39,403 nt of DNA from CAYXDO01 sp964463485 (lineage in GTDB: Bacteria > Myxococcota > Kuafuiibacteriia > Kuafuiibacteriales > Kuafuiibacteriaceae): the NCBI GenBank assembly GCA_964463485.1, contig CAYXDO010000100.1, forward strand, positions 1-39,403. The letters run 5' to 3'. Within the stretch, counting starts at the first letter, position 1, and each line of letters begins with the position of its first letter. The notes beneath the pieces are model-generated. The model ran no database searches. It was given only the letters and a program-made list of their open reading frames with translations, and was not told the origin of the DNA. Below, in pieces: positions 31,883 to 39,403 of the stretch. Position numbers and translations under genes: made by a program.

Positions 31883-33910
31883 CTAGCTCGCGCGCTCCTC
31901 CTCCATCTTCATCAGGCCCGTGATGGCGTGCTCGTCCACGCACGGCACGTCGAACGAGATCGCCGACTGCACGACCTCGTCCGCCTCTCGTCCGGTCACG
32001 ACCAAACTCGTTCGCCGCGACACGCGCGGCTCGATGAGGGCGCCGCGCCGTTCGAGCTGATCGATCAATCGATCGGCAGGGAGCTCGGTCTCGCCGGCCA
32101 AGACGATTCGGCGCTCCGCGAACGGAGCGGAGAAGCAGACGCTGTCGGGGAGCATGACGACGCCGAGGCTCGACAGGCGCGTCAGCATCTCTCGACCTCC
32201 GCTGGACAGCCACGCTTTGAGGCCCTGGGCGCACTCTGGCGGCAGTCCAGGGATCTCGGAGCTGGGTCCGAGCGAAAGCACGCCTTCGAGGGACTTTGCA
32301 TGCGCCGCGATCAGGCGCGCCGCGCGCTCTCCCACGTGAGGGATCGTGAGAAGATACAGCACGCGCCAAAGGGGCAGCCGTCGCAGCGAAGCGAGCTCCC
32401 CGGCCAACAGCGGACCATAGTGCGGCAGACCGTCGGGCCGTAGCGCGAACAAATCTGCGAGCGAAGAGATCCCAGCGCCCACGAGGGCGTCCACGTTCTT
32501 CGAGCTCACCGACTTGAGGCCCAGCCCGCGCGGTCCCATCGCATGAAGGATCCGCGCGCGCGTGCGACCCTTGCAGCTCCCATTCTCGCAGTAGAGGAAG
32601 GGCTCGTCGGTCGGTCGCCGCAGATACTGACGGCATGACGGGCAGCGTTCGCGCCCTTCATCCGGGCGACTCGTCGTGGACCCTCGCTCGAGCGTGAGCA
32701 GCGGCGCGACTGGACCGGCCACGACCGCGACCGTGTCTTCGGGCTGGACGTCGAGCAAACGCGTTCCGTCGAGCGCGGGCACGGGAACGCCGTCGGGGAT
32801 CGCGTCCTTTTCGTTGATCTTCGACAAGAGCGCGACCGGGAAGATCGTCCCGCTACGGCCGACCGCTCGGTAAATCGAGGACACGCGCGCTCGCTTCGAG
32901 CTCGGCGTGAACGCAAGCATCACCCGTCGCGGGGCTTGGGGATTGAGCCCGCGATTGGAGACGAGCTCACCGCCTTCGAGCGGATACGGATACGACGGCT
33001 GCTGCTCCTGCAGCGCCGAAACGAAGTCGAGGATCTCGTCGACACCAACGCAACGCCACGCGAGCGAAGTCACCGCGAAGCCCCAGCTCTTGAGCGCGCC
33101 GAGCAACTGCCAGTGAGACTCGATCCCAACCGGAGCGCTCAAGACGTCGTTGGCGAAGAACCGCACCGGCCGCGACGCCGTGATGCGCGGATCGAGCCGT
33201 CGCACGGACCCGAGGATCGCGGCCACCGGCCTCACGTACGGAGGCTCGCCTGCATCGATGCGACGCCGATCGAGCGCGTGCAGGTCGAGGTGCTTCATGC
33301 TCAACACTCCGCGCACCACCAACTCCTCGGGGATCGGTGGGACCGGTGTCAGCGTCGAAGGCCCCGAGTTTCCGCGAATCACACGTGTCACGCGACTCTC
33401 GGTCACCGATCCAGCAGGCCGAAGCCGCAGCGGGATCGACATCAACGTGCGGATGTTGTCGGTGACGTCCTCCCCTTCCTCGCCGTCGCCACGCAGCACC
33501 GCGCGATCGAGCTCCCCGCCGTGGTACGTGAGCGCCACGTACGCGCCCGCGAGCGCCGCAGACCCGACGAACACCGGCCGACTCTCCGAGGAGAACGCGT
33601 CGATGTGCTTCTTGAGCTCCGCGTGCGATCGCAACGAGACGGGGTCGGGCCACTTCGGACGATGGTTGGATCGCTCGAACGCCGGGCGCGCCTCCGCCGG
33701 TTTTCGGTGGCTCGCCGAGCCCAGCGATCGCGACACGCCGCGCGATTCGAGCGCCTCCAGCTCTCGTCGGAGCTCCAAGTATTTTTTCCGCGACACCAAC
33801 GGGCTCTCGAGCACGTGCTCGCGATGTTCGTGGTACGCGAGCTCCTCCGTCAGCTCCGCGGCTCTTCGCCGGAGGTCCTCCAGTTGGTCCTTGACTTCGA
33901 GAACTGGCAT
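31883..33910 (-). CDS. LigA-like protein without the catalytic lysines (pseudo-ligase)
   Basis: The 675-residue protein has the domain order of NAD-dependent DNA ligase. An Ia-like domain spans about 8-58. The nucleotidyltransferase and OB domains hold RGDGEEGEDVTDNIRT (140-155) and VGRSGTIFPVA (350-360). A zinc finger with C423, C426, C441 and C446, helix-hairpin-helix repeats, and a C-terminal BRCT domain (about 590-665) follow. By alignment from memory with E. coli LigA, the AMP-accepting KLDG is ALAG (119-122), so the nucleophile Lys is Ala119. The motif IV and motif V lysines also appear lost, and several NAD-contact residues in domain Ia are changed (YH to EH, D to R, YD to YL). It likely binds DNA without sealing nicks. 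An active ligA should be elsewhere. Confidence 0.9.
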   Translation of the reverse strand: MPVLEVKDQLEDLRRRAAELTEELAYHEHREHVLESPLVSRKKYLELRRELEALESRGVSRSLGSASHRKPAEARPAFERSNHRPKWPDPVSLRSHAELKKHIDAFSSESRPVFVGSAALAGAYVALTYHGGELDRAVLRGDGEEGEDVTDNIRTLMSIPLRLRPAGSVTESRVTRVIRGNSGPSTLTPVPPIPEELVVRGVLSMKHLDLHALDRRRIDAGEPPYVRPVAAILGSVRRLDPRITASRPVRFFANDVLSAPVGIESHWQLLGALKSWGFAVTSLAWRCVGVDEILDFVSALQEQQPSYPYPLEGGELVSNRGLNPQAPRRVMLAFTPSSKRARVSSIYRAVGRSGTIFPVALLSKINEKDAIPDGVPVPALDGTRLLDVQPEDTVAVVAGPVAPLLTLERGSTTSRPDEGRERCPSCRQYLRRPTDEPFLYCENGSCKGRTRARILHAMGPRGLGLKSVSSKNVDALVGAGISSLADLFALRPDGLPHYGPLLAGELASLRRLPLWRVLYLLTIPHVGERAARLIAAHAKSLEGVLSLGPSSEIPGLPPECAQGLKAWLSSGGREMLTRLSSLGVVMLPDSVCFSAPFAERRIVLAGETELPADRLIDQLERRGALIEPRVSRRTSLVVTGREADEVVQSAISFDVPCVDEHAITGLMKMEEERAS

Positions 33911-34151
33911 CGACTAGCGTCCCGGAGCGTACCAGGCGCGGGGCCTCATCCGAAGCGCCGGTTCCTCAAAAAAAGAGGGCGATCAAGGAAGGCAGTTGCA
34001 CTCCTTGCGCAGGATGCTCCGCACGTAGAAATCCAACGAATTACGGTGGTCCGGAGTATCTCCCGGACCCTCGATGAACGGACGTTCGTGCATCCCGCGA
34101 ACGCGGAGATCGCGCACATGCGACCGTCAATCGAAAGGACATGAGCAAGAT

Positions 34152-35627
<1,476 letters not shown>

Positions 35628-35690
35628 CCCCTCGCGGGGCTCCTCGAGGCGCGCACCGCTTCTCACTCGCGCAAACCTCCGATCCTTCGG

Positions 35691-35696
35691 TACCCT
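35691..35696 (+). promoter_or_regulatory. -10-like box 6 bases before a CTG start
   Basis: TACCCT ends 6 bases before CTG 35703, in the same position as boxes before ATG starts elsewhere in the window. It lies 63 bases after the rho stop. It supports an independent start for the FHA/winged-helix gene, if CTG can start a leaderless message. Confidence 0.35.
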
Positions 35697-35702
35697 CTAG
35701 GC

Positions 35703-36605
35703 CTGGCTACCCTGAAGAGACTCAGGGACGGCGCGTCCGTTCCGCTCGGGGCCCACTTCGCCGTCGGCCGCGCGGCTTCGGCGCCGCTGCGCCTCACTGG
35801 ATCGCTCGCTTCGACCGAGCACGCCTCCATTCTCTGGCGCGGCAATCGCTGGGAGCTCCGCGACCTCGGCAGCCGCAACGGAACACGGGTCGGGACGCGA
35901 ACCGTCGAACCCGGAAAGCCTCAGCCCCTTCGAGTCGGCGATCGCATCACGTTCGGAGATCCGAGCGAAGTCTGGGACCTCGCCGACGCGGACCCACCCG
36001 ACGCAGTAGCCCACGAAGCCGGCACCCCCAAAGTCGTCGGCGCCAAGAATGGGTTGCTCGTCCTGCCCGACGAAACGCGCCCCGAGCTCACCATCATGGC
36101 CGGCAGCGACGGCTCCTGGATCGCCGAGTCGGCCAAAGAAACGCGCGCGGTCTTCGATCGCGACGTCGTCAACGCGGCCGGTCGGAGCTTCACGCTCTAC
36201 TTGCCGCTCACCGCAGAAGCCACCCCACTCGTCGACCGCACCGCCGGCTTCGACGCCGTGGACCTCGTGTTCCGCGTGAGCCGCGACGAAGAACGCGTGG
36301 AGCTCGCCGTCGCCCACGGCGAGCGCCTCCGCTGGCTCGACGCTCGAGAGCACGGTTACGTTCTCCTTACTCTCGCAAGGCTTCGCGAGCAGGAACGGGA
36401 GCTCGAGGAGAGCGAGCGTGGCTGGGTCGATCGGACCGCGCTCCTCTCCATGCTCGGCATCGAAGGCAACACGCTCGACGTCGCCGTGTTTCGCGCGCGT
36501 AAACAACTCCTCGAGGCCGGACTCGAAGGCGCCGCGCGCATCGTCGAAGTGCGCCGAGGCTTCCGGCGCTTGGGCACGGACCGCTTCCGCATCGAGCGAT
36601 CGTGA
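35703..36605 (+). CDS. FHA domain-winged-helix protein with a probable CTG start
   Basis: The frame encodes a 300-residue protein. The FHA domain (about 3-95: VGRAASAPLRL, STEHASI, LGSRNGT) binds phosphothreonine peptides. About 96-195 is a linker with beta structure. The C-terminal about 90 residues (from WVDRTALLSMLGI to RRGFRRLG) match an OmpR-type winged helix, suggesting a DNA-binding regulator. No ATG, GTG or TTG occurs between the rho stop, which is in the same frame, and TTG 36054, which lies after the FHA domain. CTG 35703 would give MATLKRLRDG, a normal FHA-protein beginning. Alternatives are CTG 35712, a sequencing error, or production only as a truncated protein. The stop overlaps the kinase start (GTGA), so the kinase is the likely phosphorylating partner. 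Confidence 0.75.
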   Translation: MATLKRLRDGASVPLGAHFAVGRAASAPLRLTGSLASTEHASILWRGNRWELRDLGSRNGTRVGTRTVEPGKPQPLRVGDRITFGDPSEVWDLADADPPDAVAHEAGTPKVVGAKNGLLVLPDETRPELTIMAGSDGSWIAESAKETRAVFDRDVVNAAGRSFTLYLPLTAEATPLVDRTAGFDAVDLVFRVSRDEERVELAVAHGERLRWLDAREHGYVLLTLARLREQERELEESERGWVDRTALLSMLGIEGNTLDVAVFRARKQLLEAGLEGAARIVEVRRGFRRLGTDRFRIERS

Positions 36606-38062
36606 GTGACCGCTTGGACCTCGGCCCGGAGCTCCTAGCTCGCTACGACGTCAAGGACCTCGTCGGCGTGGGCCGCACCGGATCCGTATACGCCGCGATC
36701 GACAGGGCGACGGGCCAAAGAGTCGCCATCAAGGCCCTCGACCCCAAGCTCGAATCGAAGCCCGACCTCCTCGAACGCTTCGCGCGAGAGGCCGAGATCC
36801 TACGTCGCGTTGAGCACCCCGCGATCGTCAAAATTGTTTCTGCACAAACCAAAATTCGACCGGCCCTGGTCCTCGAGTGGGTCGACGGCCGGACCCTCGA
36901 CGAGGCGCTCGTCGAAGCCGCGCTGACCAAGGTTCGAATTCCTCGAGCGCGAGCCTTGAAGATCCTCCACGTCCTCGCCGAGGGCCTCGAGCACGCCCAT
37001 GAGCGCGGCGTGATCCATCGCGACCTGACGAGCCGAAACGTGCTCGTGAATGAGAGCGACCCTCGAAAGCCGATCGCCCGAATCCTCGACTTCGGCCTCG
37101 GCAAGCTGAAGGACGGGAGCTCCGATGGAGCGACGACTCGCGGGCGCACGGTGGGTTCTCTGTTCCATTCCTCGCCCGAGCAACTCATCGGCGGAGAGAT
37201 CACTCCGGCCACCGACACGTTCGGGTTGGCGATCCTCGCGTTCGAGCTCCTGACGCTCGTTCATCCCTTCGCCGAAGACCGAACAGGGGCCCCGTCTTCG
37301 GTGGCCGACCCTCTGGCCGCGACCCCTGAGAATACGCCCGCGAGAGTCCTCGAGCGGCTCAACTCTCCAGACCGACCCAAAGTCTCCGCGGTTCGCCCGG
37401 AGCTCTCCGCGCTCGACGAACCCATCGCGCGGGGCCTCGCCGTCGACCCTCGCGACCGCCCCAGACCCATGGCGCTGGTGAGGGAGCTCGAGCGGCGCTG
37501 GCCCGAGGATTCGCTCGAGCAGCACCCAGCGGCGAAGCTGCGTCTCAACCGCACAGCCATCGCCGTGGGGGCCGGAATTGTCGCAGTCATCGGCGCCCTC
37601 GCCGTGCCGATGCGCCCGGAAGTCGCAGTCAGCGAGACCGAGACCCCGGGGGTCGTGGCCAAGAGAGCCGAGCCTGCGCCGACTTCGGCTTCCGTACCCG
37701 AAGAGCCGCAAAAGCCGCTGCGTCCGCCAGCGCAGGAGCACGCGCCTCCCAACAGAGCACGGCAGACTCCGGCCAAAGCCCATCAAGACGAGCCGGGCGA
37801 AGCAGGCGACGATCGCAAGCATGTCAACCCGCCAGCGGTGCCTCCGGAGCTTGTGAAAATTGCAGGACTCTTGGCCGCTGCCTCGGACGATCCGAGCCCG
37901 GCCAGACTCCGCGCGCTCGACGAGGCGCTTCGAGCCGCAGCCGCCAAGCTCGACGATCCGCGCCGTCGAGCCAAGATCGAGCGCCTCGCTCGCCAGAGCG
38001 CTGCGTTTGGAGATCTAGCTGGGCTCGAGGCGGCCGCCCGGGAGCTTCAAGGGGGCCCGTGA
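36602..38062 (+). CDS. Membrane Ser/Thr protein kinase
   Basis: The 486-residue protein has a kinase domain (about 15-300): glycine loop VGVGRTGSVY (21-30), Lys44 in VAIK, HRDLTSRN (139-146) with catalytic Asp and Asn present, DFG (163-165), and SSPEQ in place of APE. Thr replaces the usual Lys of HRDLK, a change also seen in the first domain of the two-kinase gene. It should be active. A transmembrane helix (about 318-337) is followed by a Pro/Ala-rich spacer and a helical C-terminal region outside the cytoplasm. GTG 36602 overlaps the FHA/winged-helix stop by 4 bases, and its own stop overlaps the next start by 4 bases. The kinase probably signals through the FHA protein. Confidence 0.93.
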   Translation: MSDRLDLGPELLARYDVKDLVGVGRTGSVYAAIDRATGQRVAIKALDPKLESKPDLLERFAREAEILRRVEHPAIVKIVSAQTKIRPALVLEWVDGRTLDEALVEAALTKVRIPRARALKILHVLAEGLEHAHERGVIHRDLTSRNVLVNESDPRKPIARILDFGLGKLKDGSSDGATTRGRTVGSLFHSSPEQLIGGEITPATDTFGLAILAFELLTLVHPFAEDRTGAPSSVADPLAATPENTPARVLERLNSPDRPKVSAVRPELSALDEPIARGLAVDPRDRPRPMALVRELERRWPEDSLEQHPAAKLRLNRTAIAVGAGIVAVIGALAVPMRPEVAVSETETPGVVAKRAEPAPTSASVPEEPQKPLRPPAQEHAPPNRARQTPAKAHQDEPGEAGDDRKHVNPPAVPPELVKIAGLLAAASDDPSPARLRALDEALRAAAAKLDDPRRRAKIERLARQSAAFGDLAGLEAAARELQGGP

Positions 38063-39156
38063 TCCTGTCTGCACTCTTAGTCTCGCTGACACTCTCCGCC
38101 GACGAAGGGCCAAGGCTCCTGACCGTCGTCCTCGCGCCGCCCGGCCGAGAGCCCGCGGCCACACCTACTCAGCTGATCGGAGCGCTCGCCGAAGCTGGCC
38201 AGGGCCTCCGCGTGTACTCACCCGAGCAGCTCGGGATCGACGTGGCCGCTCTGCGTTCGTGCCCGGCGGAGCGGCGGATGAGTTGCCTCGTGGGCCTGTC
38301 GTGCCCGTCCGGAGGGTGTCCCGCGGACGTTCTCCTCATCGTCCACGTCCCGGCGCGAGACGATGTCGCACCCATTTCGGCGTGGTGGCTCACGCTCACC
38401 GAAGGCTCTCGGATCGCCGAAGGAGAGCTGCCCATCGATGAAAAAGAAGCTCGCCTCTTCGACCTGACGGCGCGGGCAGAAGGTCCCATAGGTGCCCCCG
38501 GATCCTTCGCCGAGTTGCTCTTCCAGGGACTTCGCGAGCACGTCCGAGCTCGAGCGCTCGATCGGCTCGGCTCGGTGTTGCTGACTTCGCCCGCGGGCCT
38601 CATCGTGGCGCTGGACGGTCGCAGCCTCGGCCTGACTGGCTCCGAGACCACCATCTCCGGGTTGCGCACCGGCTCGCGGCGTCTCGAGATCGGCCCGAGG
38701 GCGGTGACCGTCGAGGTCGACGCCGACACCCCCGTCGTCTTGGATCTCTCCGAGCTCGAGCCAACTCACGAGCTGCGCCCCTATGTCGCTCCCGCTGGCT
38801 GGGTAGCTCTCGGGCTCGGAGCCGCCGCGTTGACGTGGGCGGTGATTGCGACCGCGGCTGGGCCGACGCCGGTGTGCCTCCGGCGAGCCGCCGAGATGAG
38901 TGCGACATGTCCGTCGAGCTGGGTCACCTCCGGAGCCCACGCGCTCGGTGGGCCGACGCTCACCCCCAGCGACGTGGACTCGGGAGGGCTTCCGCTCGCG
39001 CCAACGGGCCTGGCCCTGTCACTCACCGGAGCGACCTGGGTCTTGCTAGGAGGTATGGGCGATCCGAGCGAAGCGCCCTGGCTCGACTTCGCCTTCGGGC
39101 TTGGCGCCGGAGTCCTGACGTTCTCGGTGGCAACGCTGGCGCTCTCCGTTCAATGA
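38059..39156 (+). CDS. Exported or membrane protein with PEGA-like domain
   Basis: The 365-residue product starts at a GTG overlapping the kinase stop by 4 bases. Residues 1-14 are a short signal-like hydrophobic segment. A PEGA-like beta-sandwich follows at about 178-220 (SVLLTSPAGLIVALDGRSLG), a domain often attached to kinases in myxobacteria. After it come about three hydrophobic segments (about 240-265, 305-330 and 340-365). Two cysteine pairs near residues 68-87 suggest disulfides in the exported part. It probably forms a sensing or envelope partner of the kinase, since the three genes overlap. No catalytic motif is visible. Confidence 0.82.
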   Translation: MILSALLVSLTLSADEGPRLLTVVLAPPGREPAATPTQLIGALAEAGQGLRVYSPEQLGIDVAALRSCPAERRMSCLVGLSCPSGGCPADVLLIVHVPARDDVAPISAWWLTLTEGSRIAEGELPIDEKEARLFDLTARAEGPIGAPGSFAELLFQGLREHVRARALDRLGSVLLTSPAGLIVALDGRSLGLTGSETTISGLRTGSRRLEIGPRAVTVEVDADTPVVLDLSELEPTHELRPYVAPAGWVALGLGAAALTWAVIATAAGPTPVCLRRAAEMSATCPSSWVTSGAHALGGPTLTPSDVDSGGLPLAPTGLALSLTGATWVLLGGMGDPSEAPWLDFAFGLGAGVLTFSVATLALSVQ

Positions 39157-39203
39157 CGTGACCAACAGCGTGAGCGTTCAACCACGCGTGATCGGCCGGC
39201 GTG

Positions 39204-39209
39204 TATGAT
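39204..39209 (+). promoter_or_regulatory. Good -10 box 6 bases before ATG 39216
   Basis: TATGAT is the best match to the sigma-70 -10 consensus among the boxes noted in this window, and it ends 6 bases before an ATG. No -35 element at the right distance is clear. It may drive a leaderless small gene. Confidence 0.4.
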
Positions 39210-39215
39210 CACGAG

Positions 39216-39269
39216 ATGGGCCGACCCCAGGAGGATTTCTCGATGCCGACGACCAGCCACGAGCCATGA
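39216..39269 (+). CDS. Possible 17-residue small ORF at the window end
   Basis: ATG 39216 opens a short frame, MGRPQEDFSMPTTSHEP, ending in TGA. The -10 box TATGAT precedes it by 6 bases, and AGGAGG inside it lies 8 bases before a second in-frame ATG (39243). Such strong signals before so short a frame suggest a leader peptide, a small protein, or a gene broken by a frameshift. I found no homology and no continuation in another frame that looks like a known protein. The rest of 39157-39403 shows only two hairpins: CCAGCTC/GAGCTGG at about 39303-39319 and the palindrome at 39362-39392. Confidence 0.25.
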   Translation: MGRPQEDFSMPTTSHEP

Positions 39270-39361
39270 CACTCGGCCCGGTCCGAAGCGAGATCCAGGA
39301 GCCCAGCTCAGCGAGCTGGATTCGACCGATCTTCGTCCGCAGGTCGACGTGATCGGGATAG

Positions 39362-39392
39362 GGGGCAGCAGAGTCAGACCCTGCTGCGCCCC
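39362..39392. repeat. REP-like imperfect palindrome at the window end
   Basis: GGGG-CAGCAG and CTGCTG-CGCCCC form an imperfect stem around AGTCAGACC. The minus strand contains GGGTCTGACTCTGCTGCCCC, a pattern I recall from REP-type repeats with GGGTCTGAC cores. No REP-associated transposase gene is visible in the window; one could lie beyond the edge. Confidence 0.5.
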
Positions 39393-39403
39393 TCCCACAC
39401 CAC

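Noticed and set aside
39150..39398. 82-codon minus-strand frame at the window end
   Set aside because: It starts within the palindrome and has no motif or ribosome-binding site.

Overview
The window reads as a GC-rich chromosome segment from a myxobacterium-like organism (Myxococcota, probably the Polyangia side). That placement is an inference from gene content. There are five genes with Ser/Thr-kinase or pseudokinase domains, one of which carries two kinase domains. Three regulators are built on FHA domains (sigma-54 activator, hybrid histidine kinase, winged helix). Other pointers are a VIT/vWA protein with an AgmX/PglI-type tail and a lipoprotein with HYDIN-like repeats and a vWA domain. 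The sequence is a draft scaffold: a run of exactly 100 N sits at 29098-29197. I saw no rRNA, tRNA, CRISPR array, transposase, integrase or prophage gene.

Layout. 1-2533: a hairpin repeat, a small ACP-like protein, and a methyltransferase overlapping a membrane-anchored unknown. 2583-5551: a DEDDh exoribonuclease and guaA on the minus strand, then a highly charged protein ending in a zinc knuckle. 5624-6478: a CFA-synthase-family methyltransferase. 6525-8809: a radical SAM/SPASM enzyme translationally coupled to an EF-hand protein ending in Gly-Cys; this pair is the best candidate for an undescribed modification system. 8810-9247: GAGCAC-type low-complexity repeats with inverted partners. 9248-15838: a signalling block with a two-kinase membrane protein, a divergent FHA/sigma-54 activator, a PAP2-like membrane protein and an FHA/histidine kinase/receiver. 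15902-20730: two exported vWA proteins. 20870-25362: a left-handed beta-helix transferase-like protein overlapping a pseudokinase, Maf, and a second pseudokinase.

25420-29073 is a tight operon for a three-part FAD/Fe-S amine or imino-acid dehydrogenase followed by proC, which points to proline-type substrates. After the scaffold gap come a large orphan protein (29308-30801), a PilZ protein with a DnaJ-like tail (30900-31823), and a LigA homologue that appears to have lost its catalytic lysines (31883-33910). Then come rho (34152-35627), and an FHA/winged-helix gene, a kinase and a PEGA-like membrane protein that overlap by 4 bases each (35703-39156).

Two patterns cross gene boundaries. First, several genes have a TANNNT box 6-7 bases before the initiation codon, the arrangement expected for leaderless mRNAs; this decides the start of the PilZ gene and supports an unusual CTG start for the FHA/winged-helix gene. 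Second, several proteins keep a family fold but have lost its catalytic or attachment residue: two pseudokinases, the ligase, the ACP-like protein and the J-like tail. All family assignments are by motif reading; no database search was run.
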